DNA from: Burkholderia sp. Nafp2/4-1b
Lineage (GTDB): Bacteria; Pseudomonadota; Gammaproteobacteria; Burkholderiales; Burkholderiaceae
Length of the DNA: 64,000 nucleotides
NCBI RefSeq assembly: GCF_003635165.1
Contig: NZ_ML058608.1
Coordinates: 124,001 to 188,000, forward strand
Direction: 5' to 3'
Below are positions 1-10,584 of this stretch, one piece after another. Each line of letters begins with the position of its first letter. The stretch's first letter is position 1. The notes under the pieces are model-generated. The model was not told where the DNA came from. It did not search any database and worked only from the letters and a program-made list of their open reading frames with translations. A program made the translations under genes and the position numbers.

Positions 1-130
1 GGCGCACGTTGACGACTTCGTCATAGCCGCGCGCCTTCAGCTGCTGCAGCATGCCGTACGGATGCATCGGCGATTCGGTGAGCGTCGCGAGAACCGCGAG
101 TGCGAGCGGAGACGGCCGGCTCGTAGTCAT
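1..130 (-). CDS. PadR family transcriptional regulator (partial, N-terminus only)
   Basis: Only the first 43 codons are inside the window; the gene runs off the left edge. The visible protein starts MTTSRPSPLALAVLATL and contains HPYGMLQQLKARG, the helix-turn-helix entry typical of PadR regulators (HPYGY/M followed by a helix). PadR proteins are dimeric repressors that usually control their own gene and an adjacent efflux or metabolic gene. A palindromic CTAG-rich element just upstream is a plausible autoregulatory operator. The regulated target cannot be determined here. Confidence 0.8.
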   Translation of the reverse strand, partial: MTTSRPSPLALAVLATLTESPMHPYGMLQQLKARGYDEVVNVR

Positions 131-145
131 GAATAGTTCGTTGAT

Positions 146-178
146 GTCTAGTAAAAGTATAACTAGTATTAACTAGAC
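146..178. promoter_or_regulatory. Palindromic operator candidate upstream of padR-like gene
   Basis: The arms GTCTAGT (146-152) and ACTAGAC (172-178) are perfect inverted repeats, and ACTAGT (162-167), itself a palindrome, lies between them. The stretch is A/T-rich in an otherwise GC-rich region and sits 16 bases upstream of the PadR start codon. This fits an operator for a dimeric repressor. Binding by this PadR protein is inferred. Confidence 0.55.
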
Positions 179-198
179 CATCACATTCCACAAGGGTT

Positions 199-630
199 TC
201 AGCCGAGGTGCGAGCGCTTCGCGGCCGGCGCGACGGTTTCCATCGTGGCGAGGCCATGCACGATGCCGCAGTCCTCGACCGAATGTTCGCCGACGCACTG
301 GCGGCGCAATTCGGTGAGCTGGTCGCGCAGATGCATCAGTTCGGCGAGGCGAGCATCGACGTGGCCGATGTGTTCGTCGAGCAGCGTGTTGATCGAATCG
401 CACGGGTCGGCCGGCGTGTCGGTGAGCCGCAGCAGCGCGCGGATCTCGTCGTGCGCCATGTCGAGCGCGCGGCAGTTGCGGATGAAGCGCAGCCGTTCGA
501 CGTGCACGTCGGTGTAGTTGCGGTAGTTCGAATCCGTGCGCTCCGCATCCGGCATCAACCCTTCCTTCTCGTAGAAGCGGATCGTTTCGGGCGTGCAGCG
601 GGCCGCCTTGGCCAGTTCGCCGGTCTTCAT
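199..630 (-). CDS. cadR: MerR-family Cd(II)/Pb(II)-responsive regulator, CadR/PbrR type
   Basis: The 143-residue protein has an N-terminal MerR winged helix (KTGELAKAARCTPETIRFYE), a central dimerisation helix and the metal-site cysteines expected of the CadR/PbrR group: C77 (ADPCDSI), C112 (RRQCVG) and C121 (EDCGIVHG). Members bind Cd(II), Pb(II) or Zn(II) and activate a promoter with an over-long spacer by DNA distortion. The gene is divergent from the P-type ATPase at 718, whose promoter holds a matching dyad. An AAAGGAG ribosome-binding site precedes the ATG. The family assignment is firm; the preferred metal is inferred. Confidence 0.9.
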   Translation of the reverse strand: MKTGELAKAARCTPETIRFYEKEGLMPDAERTDSNYRNYTDVHVERLRFIRNCRALDMAHDEIRALLRLTDTPADPCDSINTLLDEHIGHVDARLAELMHLRDQLTELRRQCVGEHSVEDCGIVHGLATMETVAPAAKRSHLG

Positions 631-655
631 GGCTTGCTCCTTTGTAAGGTAAGGC

Positions 656-686
656 TTGACCTTGTAGTGGCTTCAGGGTGTTAACT
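656..686 (+). promoter_or_regulatory. MerR-type promoter and operator of the metal ATPase gene
   Basis: A -35 TTGACC (656-661) and a weak -10 TTAACT (681-686) are separated by 19 bases, the long spacer characteristic of MerR-activated promoters. Between them, 659-679 forms an imperfect dyad, ACCTTGTAG / CTTCAGGGT, closely resembling known CadR/ZntR/PbrR operators. Divergent placement between cadR and the ATPase supports activation of the ATPase and autoregulation of cadR. Confidence 0.8.
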
Positions 687-717
687 CTACACCGTCAAGC
701 CATACAAGGAGGTTGTG

Positions 718-3339
<2,622 letters not shown>

Positions 3340-3349
3340 GGGGCGGGCG

Positions 3350-3727
3350 ATGAGCTTTCTGAAACGGATCCTGGGTGGGCACGGTGGTGAGCATGGAGGC
3401 GGCCACGGCGGCGGACATGGAAGCGCGCATGGAAGCGGCGGCCATCATGGCGGGCAGCGTCGCGACGATCACGGCGGCCACGATGCGCGCGGCCGCGACC
3501 GGCACGGCTGGGGTTGGCAGCCGTCAGCCGACGCGCCGGGCGGTGGCGAAAGCAATGTGCCGCTGCGCCAGCTCGCGTGTGCCGGGTGCGGCGCCCTCAA
3601 CGCGGCGGATGCGCGGTTCTGCGCGCAGTGCGGCGTCCCGCAGCGCGGCAAGGCGTGCAGCCGGTGCCACGCCGCGCTGGCCGCCGACGCGCGCTTCTGT
3701 CCGGGCTGCGGCACGCAGGCCGGTTAG
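3350..3727 (+). CDS. Gly/His-rich double zinc-ribbon protein
   Basis: The 125-residue protein has an N-terminal half dominated by Gly and His (repeats of HGGGHGG type) and a C-terminal half with four CxxC knuckles (CAGC, CAQC, CSRC, CPGC) forming two zinc ribbons. It begins 10 bases after the ATPase stop codon, so it is probably co-transcribed and induced by the same metal. No catalytic motif is visible. A metal-buffering or metal-chaperone role is suggested by composition and context only. Confidence 0.75.
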   Translation: MSFLKRILGGHGGEHGGGHGGGHGSAHGSGGHHGGQRRDDHGGHDARGRDRHGWGWQPSADAPGGGESNVPLRQLACAGCGALNAADARFCAQCGVPQRGKACSRCHAALAADARFCPGCGTQAG

Positions 3728-3759
3728 GGGGCGATCGCCCACGGCCCGAGGCTCCCCGC

Positions 3760-4638
3760 TCAACGCAGCGGCAAATGAATCTCGGTGCGCAGGTCGGCCG
3801 GTGCCGCGTCCATCGGCGTATTCAGATACAACTCGAATGGCGGCGCGTCGGCGGCTTCTCGCCCCGAGTGACGCAGCCAGTCGCCGTACAGCCATTGGTA
3901 AGCGGTTTTCAGGTCCGCATACGGCCCCGTATGCAGCAACACCGCATGCTCGCCGCCCGCGATCGTGATGCGCTCGACCGGCGGCGCCGGCTCGACGTCC
4001 GGCGCGCCGGCGGCAGGCACGAAGCACGCCTTCGCGCGCAGTTGCGCTTCGGGCGTCGTGTCCGGATCGTCGTAGTAGATCCCGATCATCTTCGCGCCGG
4101 GGCCGATCAGCCCGTGCCGCCCGACCCACGCGCCGATCTGCCCGAACGCGTCGCCGATCTTCAGGTACGCACCCGTATGCGCCACCGCATACCCGCGCAG
4201 TTCCGGCTGCTGCCGGATCTCGACTTCATGCTTGAACATGTCTTCCTTTCCTCGCTGTAACGGATAGATCGGCCGGTGAACGCCGGCGCGCCGGTGTTGA
4301 ATGGGCGGCACGCCATAAGCATCGCGAAATGCACGCGCGAACGCAGGCGTCGAACCGTAGCCCGCGCGCTGCGCGATCGCGTCGAGCGGCAGCGCCGTGC
4401 ACACGAGATCCTCGGACGCGCGCACGATCCGCATCCGCCGCACCGTCAGCACGATCGACTCGCCGTACAGCGCGCGATAGACGCGCTGCCAGTGATACGG
4501 CGACAGGCACGCGATCTCGGCGAGCCGGTTCAGGTCGAGCGTGTCGTCGAGGTGCGTGCGGATGTAGTCGTGAACGCGCGCGACACGTGTCGCGTAACGG
4601 ACCCACGCCGGCGTTTCGGCTTTCGTGTCGACGGTCAT
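3760..4638 (-). CDS. AraC-family regulator with C-terminal GyrI-like effector domain
   Basis: The 292-residue protein has two AraC helix-turn-helix units at about residues 22-118 (LNRLAEIACLSPYHWQRVYR and AIAQRAGYGSTPAFARAFR) followed by a GyrI-like/SOUL-type small-molecule-binding domain at about 130-292. This arrangement is known from Rob/BmrR-like regulators that sense lipophilic ligands or drugs. The gene is convergent with the zinc-ribbon gene and divergent from the MscS-like channel. Ligand and targets are unknown. Confidence 0.85.
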   Translation of the reverse strand: MTVDTKAETPAWVRYATRVARVHDYIRTHLDDTLDLNRLAEIACLSPYHWQRVYRALYGESIVLTVRRMRIVRASEDLVCTALPLDAIAQRAGYGSTPAFARAFRDAYGVPPIQHRRAGVHRPIYPLQRGKEDMFKHEVEIRQQPELRGYAVAHTGAYLKIGDAFGQIGAWVGRHGLIGPGAKMIGIYYDDPDTTPEAQLRAKACFVPAAGAPDVEPAPPVERITIAGGEHAVLLHTGPYADLKTAYQWLYGDWLRHSGREAADAPPFELYLNTPMDAAPADLRTEIHLPLR

Positions 4639-4930
4639 GGGCGATCCCCAGCAGCAATGGAGGCCACGGTAGCACGCCGCCGATTGATAAATCTTGCGGA
4701 GATAAGTAGCGCCCAGGTAGCGCCACAGCCGGCCGCTACATCAGTCCCTGTTTATTTCGCCGAAATTGGGTCTCGTCCCCGTCGATTCATGTCTAAAGTT
4801 AAAGACGGTGAAATCGGGTGATCGCGTCATTTTTGTCGGGTAAGTTGCTCTACGGCACGCACGGTTTTCGAAGTACGCAGGTAGTTCGTCGATGTTCAAT
4901 CGCAACGCCACGTTTTCGGGAGAAGAAGAA
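4639..4930. other. Intergenic region between divergent araC-like and msc genes
   Basis: The 292 bases have no convincing coding potential and must hold both divergent promoters. The middle part (about 4735-4880) is noticeably A/T-richer than its surroundings. I see no clear consensus promoter or strong hairpin. Confidence 0.5.
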
Positions 4931-6394
4931 ATGGATGCTTCCAGCTTCATCACGTCGCTGCAGACCACGCTAGGCGGGTACCTGCCCAAGATCGCCGGGG
5001 CGATCGGCATCCTGGTGATCGGCTGGCTGATCGCCGTGGTGGTGCGGGCCGGCGCGCTCCGGCTGCTCAACGCGCTGAAGGTCGATCAGCGGATCAGCGA
5101 AAGCACCGGGCAGGCCGCGTACGTCGAACGCATCATCGCGGGCGGGCTGTTCTGGCTCGTGCTGCTCGTCACCGCGGTGGGCATCTTCAACGTGCTCAAC
5201 CTGTACGCGGTCTCCAATCCGTTCTCGCTGCTCGTCACGCACATCGTCAACTACCTGCCGAACCTGATCGGCGGCGCGGCGCTGACGCTGATCGCGTGGC
5301 TCATCGCGTCGCTGCTGCGCAGCCTCGCGAATCGCGCGCTGCGGGCGAGCAAGGTCGACACCGCGCTGTCCGAATGCGCGGGCATGCAGCCGATGAGCGG
5401 CTATCTCGGCGACGTGCTGTTCTGGCTCGTGATCCTGATGTTCCTGCCGGCGATTCTCGGCTCGTTCGCGCTGTCCGGCCTGCTGTCGCCGGTGCAGGGC
5501 ATGGTCGACAAGCTGCTCGCGATCGTGCCGAACATCTTCGCGGCCGCGGTGATCGGCTTCGTCGGCTGGATCGTCGCCCGCGTGCTGCGCGGCCTCGTGA
5601 CGAATCTGCTGGTCGCGGCTGGCGCGGACCGCCTCACCGCGCGCCTGGACAGCCCGACGCCGGTGCGTTTGTCGAGCCTGATCGGCACGATCGTCTACGT
5701 GTTCGTGTTCGTGCCGACGCTGATCTCCGCACTCGATGCGCTGAAGATCGACGCGATCTCGATTCCGGCGACCAACATGCTGAACCAGTTCCTCGGCGCG
5801 GTGCCGGACATCGTCGCGGCGATCGTGATCGTGCTCGTCACGTTCTATTTCGCGCGCTTCGTCGCGTCGCTCGCGCAGCGGCTGCTGGAAGCCGCCGGCG
5901 TCGACGGGCTGCCGGCCGTGCTCGGCGTCGAGCGCGTGTTCTCGGGGATCCTGCAGCCTTCGGTGCTGGTCGCGCGGCTGATCGTGTTCTTCGCGATGCT
6001 GTTCGCGTCGGTCGAGGCCGCGAACCGGCTCGGCTTCACGCAGGTGCGCGACGTCGTCACGCTGTTCATCGAGTTCGGCGGCCACGTGCTGATGGGCGGC
6101 GTGATCCTCGTGATTGGCGTGTGGCTCGCGGGCCTCGCGCGCCGCGTGATCGAGCAGGCCGACCGCGAACACAGCGTGCTGTTCGCGAGGATCGCGCAGT
6201 TTGCGATCCTGGGCCTCGTGTTCGCGATGGGGCTGCGTGCGATGGGCATCGCCAACGAGATCGTGCAGCTCGCGTTCGGCCTCGTGCTCGGTGCGATCGC
6301 GGTGGCAGTCGCGCTGTCGTTCGGCCTCGGCGGCCGGGAAGCAGCCGGCAAGCTGCTCGACCGCTGGTTCAACCAGCGCAGCGGCGATCTGTAA
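4931..6394 (+). CDS. MscS-like mechanosensitive channel family membrane protein (TM-helix repeats)
   Basis: The 487-residue integral membrane protein contains repeated segments of about 80-90 residues, each with hydrophobic helices of the type LPKIAGAIGILVIGWLIAVVVR and a following RxLxxxLRxxxVD element, as in bacterial conserved-TM-helix channels related to MscS. Ten or more membrane segments are apparent. Such proteins relieve osmotic stress. I chose ATG 4931 because a GAGAAGAAG-type ribosome-binding site precedes it; an in-frame ATG at 4892 is possible. Confidence 0.8.
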   Translation: MDASSFITSLQTTLGGYLPKIAGAIGILVIGWLIAVVVRAGALRLLNALKVDQRISESTGQAAYVERIIAGGLFWLVLLVTAVGIFNVLNLYAVSNPFSLLVTHIVNYLPNLIGGAALTLIAWLIASLLRSLANRALRASKVDTALSECAGMQPMSGYLGDVLFWLVILMFLPAILGSFALSGLLSPVQGMVDKLLAIVPNIFAAAVIGFVGWIVARVLRGLVTNLLVAAGADRLTARLDSPTPVRLSSLIGTIVYVFVFVPTLISALDALKIDAISIPATNMLNQFLGAVPDIVAAIVIVLVTFYFARFVASLAQRLLEAAGVDGLPAVLGVERVFSGILQPSVLVARLIVFFAMLFASVEAANRLGFTQVRDVVTLFIEFGGHVLMGGVILVIGVWLAGLARRVIEQADREHSVLFARIAQFAILGLVFAMGLRAMGIANEIVQLAFGLVLGAIAVAVALSFGLGGREAAGKLLDRWFNQRSGDL

Positions 6395-6537
6395 GGGGCA
6401 GTTGCGCGTTGGCCTACCGGCCGCCTCGTGCGGCCGGGCAGCACATGACGGTTGGGGGCGGAGCGCAGGCTGCAGACCAGGCCGTACGGCCGCAGGCGGC
6501 TGACGAAGACGGCACACGGCACACGGCCGACCGCCGA

Positions 6538-6627
6538 CCGCAACCGCAACCGCAACCGCAACCGCAACCGCAACCGCAACCGCGAGCGCAACCGCAACCG
6601 CAACCGCAACCGCAACCGCGAGCGCAC
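6538..6627. repeat. CCGCAA hexanucleotide tandem array
   Basis: Seven perfect CCGCAA units (6538-6579) are followed by a CCGCGAGCGCAA variant (6580-6591), four more perfect units (6592-6615) and another CCGCGA variant. The array is intergenic. Such arrays in Burkholderia can change copy number by slippage. Confidence 0.95.
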
Positions 6628-6629
6628 CC

Positions 6630-6699
6630 GCAGACCGCAGACCGCAGACCGCAGACCGCAGACCGCAGACCGCAGACCGCAGACCGCAGACCGCAGACC
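6630..6699. repeat. GCAGACC heptanucleotide tandem array, ten units
   Basis: Ten perfect head-to-tail copies of GCAGACC occupy 6630-6699, directly after the hexanucleotide array. Seven is not a multiple of three, so slippage would shift any frame crossing it, but no gene does. It lies about 130 bases before the ethanolamine permease start, so copy number could alter promoter spacing or an upstream element. Confidence 0.95.
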
Positions 6700-6832
6700 G
6701 CACCCGCCATTACCCTCAGCGAAACGTCGGCCGTCATCTTTGCCGAATTTCGATAACACGTCGTTTAATGACTCTCTAGCATCGATTCTCAGTCGTGCGG
6801 GCCGACAGGCCGGCGCCTTTCAGGAGAATCCG

Positions 6833-8245
6833 ATGAAAGCAGAGTCGAATGGCCGGCCCGCAGCCGGCGCCAAGTCGTCCGGCCAGCCCGCGTTGCAGCA
6901 GACGCTCGGGACCTGGCAACTGTGGGGTATCGCGGTCGGCCTCGTGATTTCCGGCGAATACTTCGGCTGGAGCTACGGCTGGGCCAGCGCCGGCACGTTG
7001 GGTTTCGTCATCACCGCGCTGTTCGTCGCGGCGATGTACACCACCTTCATCTTCAGCTTCACCGAACTCACGACGTCGATCCCGCACGCGGGCGGCCCGT
7101 TCGCGTACGCGCGCCGTGCCTTCGGCCCGGCGGGCGGCTATCTGGCCGGCGCGGCGACGCTGGTCGAGTTCGTGTTCGCGCCGCCCGCGATCGCGCTCGC
7201 GATCGGTGCGTACCTGCACGTGCAGTTTCCGGGGCTCGAACCGAAACACGCGGCGATGGGCGCGTATCTCGTATTCATGGCGCTGAACATCGTCGGCGTG
7301 CAGATCGCCGCGACGTTCGAGCTGGTCGTCACGCTGTTCGCGATCTTCGAGCTACTGGTGTTCATGGGCGTCGTATCGCCGGGCTTCGCGTGGAGCAACT
7401 TCACGAAGGGCGGCTGGTCGGGCGCCGATCATTTCAGCGTCGGCGCATTCCACGGGATGTTCGCGGCGATCCCGTTCGCGATCTGGTTCTTCCTCGCGAT
7501 CGAAGGCGTCGCGATGGCCGCCGAGGAAGCGAAGAACCCGAAACGCTCGATTCCGATCGCGTACGTGGCCGGCATCCTGACCCTCGTCATACTCGCGATC
7601 GGCGTGATGGTGTTCGCCGGCGGCGCGGGCGACTGGACCAAGCTCGCGAACATCAACGACCCGCTGCCTCAGGCGATGAAGTACATCGTCGGCGCGAACA
7701 GCGGCTGGATGCACATGCTGGTGTGGCTGGGGCTGTTCGGGCTGGTCGCGTCGTTCCACGGGATCATCCTCGGCTATTCGCGCCAGATCTTCGCGCTGGC
7801 TCGCGAAGGCTACCTGCCCGAATGGCTCGGCAAGGTGCATCCGCGCTTCAAGACGCCGCATCGCGCGATTCTCGCGGGCGGCGTGGTCGGGATCGCGGCG
7901 ATCTACAGCGACGAGCTGATCCAGTTCGGCGGCCAGACGCTCACCGCAAACATCGTGACGATGTCGGTGTTCGGCGCGATCGTGATGTATATCGTAAGCA
8001 TGGCGGCGCTGTTCAAGCTGCGCCGCTCGCAGCGGAACATGGCGCGGCCGTTCCGCGCGCCGCTGTACCCGTTCTTCCCGGCATTCGCGATCGTTGCGGC
8101 CCTGATTTGCCTCGGGACGATGGTGTACTTCAACGGGCTGGTGGCGATGGTGTTCGTCGCGTTCCTCGCGCTCGGCTACGCGTACTTCCTCGCGACCCGT
8201 TCGCAGCGTGCGAGCGCGCCGGGCGACGCGCTGCTCGAGGAGTGA
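6833..8245 (+). CDS. eat: Ethanolamine permease (APC superfamily)
   Basis: The 470-residue amino-acid/polyamine/organocation transporter has about twelve membrane helices, starting with GTWQLWGIAVGLVISGEYFGW, typical of ethanolamine permeases, and IEGVAMAAEEAKNPKRSIP in the middle. It would import ethanolamine across the inner membrane. ATG 6833 is preceded by CAGGAGA. The gene lies directly upstream of eutB and eutC in the same orientation, which supports the substrate call. A hairpin lies between it and eutB. Confidence 0.88.
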   Translation: MKAESNGRPAAGAKSSGQPALQQTLGTWQLWGIAVGLVISGEYFGWSYGWASAGTLGFVITALFVAAMYTTFIFSFTELTTSIPHAGGPFAYARRAFGPAGGYLAGAATLVEFVFAPPAIALAIGAYLHVQFPGLEPKHAAMGAYLVFMALNIVGVQIAATFELVVTLFAIFELLVFMGVVSPGFAWSNFTKGGWSGADHFSVGAFHGMFAAIPFAIWFFLAIEGVAMAAEEAKNPKRSIPIAYVAGILTLVILAIGVMVFAGGAGDWTKLANINDPLPQAMKYIVGANSGWMHMLVWLGLFGLVASFHGIILGYSRQIFALAREGYLPEWLGKVHPRFKTPHRAILAGGVVGIAAIYSDELIQFGGQTLTANIVTMSVFGAIVMYIVSMAALFKLRRSQRNMARPFRAPLYPFFPAFAIVAALICLGTMVYFNGLVAMVFVAFLALGYAYFLATRSQRASAPGDALLEE

Positions 8246-8282
8246 TGATGGCGAGCCCGCACGGCGGGTCTTGACGGCAACC

Positions 8283-8308
8283 GGCGCGCCCCGTCGAACG
8301 GGCGCGCC
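8283..8308 (+). other. Strong intergenic hairpin between permease and eutB
   Basis: GGCGCGCCC (8283-8291) and GGGCGCGCC (8300-8308) form a perfect nine-pair stem with an eight-base loop. No U-tract follows, so it looks more like an mRNA-processing or stabilising hairpin than a terminator. It could set unequal expression of permease and ammonia-lyase. Confidence 0.6.
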
Positions 8309-8356
8309 GTCGCCGTCTCGCAAGGATGGGCAAGGACTGGCAAGGAGATTCGAACG

Positions 8357-9754
8357 ATGTCCTACACGGAGACGATCGGCCCGCGCACGTACCGATTCGC
8401 GGACCTGAAAACGCTGCTCGCGAAGGCGAGCCCGCTGCGCTCCGGCGACCAGCTCGCCGGCGTCGCGGCGGCGAGCGAGGAGGAGCGCGTCGCCGCGAAG
8501 ATCGCGCTCGCGGGCGTGCCGCTGAAGGCGTTCCTTAACGAAGCGCTGATTCCTTACGAACACGACGAGGTCACGCGCCTGATCCTCGACGATCACGACG
8601 CGGCCGCGTTCGCGGAGATCTCGCACCTCACCGTCGGCGACTTCCGCAACTGGCTGCTGTCGCCCGCCGCCGACGGCGCCGCGCTCGAGCGGATCGCACC
8701 GGGCCTCACGCCCGAGATGGTCGCGGCCGTGTCGAAGCTGATGCGCAACCAGGACCTGATCGCGGCGGCGCGCAAACGTCGCGTCGTCACGCGCTTTCGC
8801 AACACGGTCGGGCTGGCCGGCCGGATGTCGGTGCGGCTGCAGCCGAACCATCCGACCGACGACGTGAAGGGTATTGCCGCGTCGATGCTCGACGGGCTGA
8901 TGTACGGCTGCGGCGACGCGATGATCGGCATCAACCCGGCGACCGACAGCCTCGCGGCGATCGTGAAGCTGCTCGCGATGATCGACGGGTTCCGCGAACG
9001 CTACGGCGTGCCGACGCAGTCGTGCGTGCTCACGCACGTGACCAACACGATCGCGGCGATCGAGAAGGGCGCGCCGGTCGATCTCGTGTTCCAGTCGATC
9101 GCGGGCACCGAGAAGGCGAACGCGAGCTTTGGAATCTCGCTCGCGCTCCTCGGCGAAGCGCACGAAGCTGCGTTGTCGCTGAAGCGCGGCACCGTCGGCA
9201 ACAACCTGATGTACTTCGAGACGGGCCAGGGCAGCGCGCTGTCGGCGAACGCGCATTTCGGCGTCGACCAGCAGACCTGCGAGGTGCGCGCGTATGCGGT
9301 CGCACGCAAGTTCGACCCGTTCCTCGTGAACACGGTGGTCGGCTTCATCGGGCCGGAATACCTGTACGACGGCAAGCAGATCATCCGCGCGGGCCTCGAG
9401 GATCACTTCTGCGGCAAGCTGCTCGGCGTGCCGATGGGCTGCGACATCTGCTACACGAATCACGCGGAAGCCGACCAGGACGACATGGACACGCTGCTGA
9501 CGCTGCTCGGTGCGGCCGGCATCAACTTCATCATGGGGATTCCGGGCGCGGACGACGTGATGCTGAACTACCAGAGCACGTCGTTTCACGACCAGCTGTA
9601 CGTGCGCGAGGTGCTCGGCCTGCGCCGCGCGCCCGAGTTCGAGGAATGGCTGGAGACGATGGAGATCGCCGATGCGCACGGCGCGCTGCGCGCCGCGAGC
9701 ACGCGCGTGCCGCTGCTCGCGGGGGCGAACGACTGGATGGGGATTTCCGCATGA
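8357..9754 (+). CDS. eutB: Ethanolamine ammonia-lyase large (catalytic) subunit
   Basis: The 465-residue EutB subunit has the family's usual length and character (RFRNTVGLAGRMSVRLQPNHP, NNLMYFETGQGSALSANAHFG, MGCDICYTNHAEADQDDMD). With EutC it carries out the adenosylcobalamin-dependent conversion of ethanolamine to acetaldehyde and ammonia. AAGGAG precedes the ATG. The stop codon overlaps the eutC start (ATGA), indicating translational coupling. No carboxysome-like shell genes are nearby, so this is the short form of the pathway. Confidence 0.96.
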   Translation: MSYTETIGPRTYRFADLKTLLAKASPLRSGDQLAGVAAASEEERVAAKIALAGVPLKAFLNEALIPYEHDEVTRLILDDHDAAAFAEISHLTVGDFRNWLLSPAADGAALERIAPGLTPEMVAAVSKLMRNQDLIAAARKRRVVTRFRNTVGLAGRMSVRLQPNHPTDDVKGIAASMLDGLMYGCGDAMIGINPATDSLAAIVKLLAMIDGFRERYGVPTQSCVLTHVTNTIAAIEKGAPVDLVFQSIAGTEKANASFGISLALLGEAHEAALSLKRGTVGNNLMYFETGQGSALSANAHFGVDQQTCEVRAYAVARKFDPFLVNTVVGFIGPEYLYDGKQIIRAGLEDHFCGKLLGVPMGCDICYTNHAEADQDDMDTLLTLLGAAGINFIMGIPGADDVMLNYQSTSFHDQLYVREVLGLRRAPEFEEWLETMEIADAHGALRAASTRVPLLAGANDWMGISA

Positions 9755-10545
9755 GCGACGCCGTCGAGAAGAATCCGTGGGCGCAGCTGAAGTCGTTCAC
9801 GAACGCGCGGATCGCGCTCGGCCGCGCCGGCAACAGCCTGCCGACCGCGCCGCTGCTCGCATTCAACCTGTCGCACGCGCAGGCGCGCGACGCGGTGCAC
9901 CAGCCGCTCGATGTGGACGCGCTGCGGCGCGAGATCGAGGCGGCCGGCCTGCTGCCGACGCTCGGCGTGCAGAGCGCCGCGCCCGACCGCGACCACTACC
10001 TGCGCCGGCCCGATCTCGGGCGCAAGCTGTCGGACGACAGCCGCGGGCTGCTGGCCGGCTACGGCGCGGCGCTCGACGATGCGCCGGATGTCGTGTTCGT
10101 GGTTGGCGACGGGCTGTCGGCGTTCGCGGCCGCGAAGCAGGCGCTGCCGCTGCTGCAGGCCGTGTGCCCGCGGCTCGACGCGGACGGCTGGCGGATCGGG
10201 CCGGTGGTGGTCGCGACGCAGGCGCGCGTCGCGCTCGGCGACGAAATCGGCGAGCTGCTGCGCGCGCAGGTCGTCGCGATGCTGATCGGCGAACGGCCGG
10301 GGCTCAGTTCGCCGGACAGCCTCGGCGTGTATCTCACGTGGGCGCCGAAAGTCGGCTGCCACGACGCGCTGCGCAACTGCATCTCGAACGTGCGCCCCGA
10401 AGGGCTGCCGCATGCCGCCGCCGCGCACAAGCTGCATTACCTGATGACGCATGCGCGCCGGCTCGGGCTGACCGGTGTCGGGCTGAAGGACGACAGCGAT
10501 GCGCTGCTGCCGCACGCGGAAGCCGAGCGGATCGGCGCGGCGTGA
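9751..10545 (+). CDS. eutC: Ethanolamine ammonia-lyase small subunit
   Basis: The 264-residue protein carries the EutC hallmarks: TNARIALGRAGNSLPTAP near the N-terminus, VFVVGDGLSAFAA, and a C-terminal NCISNVRPEGL segment involved in cobalamin binding. Its ATG (9751) overlaps the eutB stop by four bases. EutC forms the heteromeric B12 enzyme with EutB in the cytoplasm. Confidence 0.95.
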   Translation: MSDAVEKNPWAQLKSFTNARIALGRAGNSLPTAPLLAFNLSHAQARDAVHQPLDVDALRREIEAAGLLPTLGVQSAAPDRDHYLRRPDLGRKLSDDSRGLLAGYGAALDDAPDVVFVVGDGLSAFAAAKQALPLLQAVCPRLDADGWRIGPVVVATQARVALGDEIGELLRAQVVAMLIGERPGLSSPDSLGVYLTWAPKVGCHDALRNCISNVRPEGLPHAAAAHKLHYLMTHARRLGLTGVGLKDDSDALLPHAEAERIGAA

Positions 10546-10584
10546 AGGCTTGTAGGCGTGAAGGTGTGGCCGCTTGCACGGCGG

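Larger units (their letters stand above)
6395..6832. other. Non-coding spacer dominated by short tandem repeats
   Basis: The 438-base gap between the channel gene and the ethanolamine permease holds two adjacent simple-repeat arrays (annotated separately) and an A/T-richer stretch at about 6740-6790 that may hold the permease promoter. Apparent reading frames across it are products of the repeats. Confidence 0.7.

Noticed and set aside
6538-6699. Possible CRISPR array
   Set aside because: The units are 6-7 bases, contiguous and without spacers; this is a microsatellite, not CRISPR. No cas genes are present.
4970-6703. Long minus-strand frame opposite the MscS-like gene
   Set aside because: A high-GC shadow of the plus-strand gene, rich in Arg/His without any recognisable domain.
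6452-6832. 5' extension of the ethanolamine permease frame into the repeats
   Set aside because: The extension is translated simple repeats (Arg/Asn); ATG 6833 has a proper ribosome-binding site and matches the family start.
7352-9679. 775-codon minus-strand frame opposite the permease and eutB
   Set aside because: Shadow frame: strongly Arg-rich, no start signal, and opposite two well-supported genes.
10546-10584. Short GGCGTGAAGG repeats after eutC
   Set aside because: Too short and imperfect to support a functional element; probably chance in GC-rich DNA.
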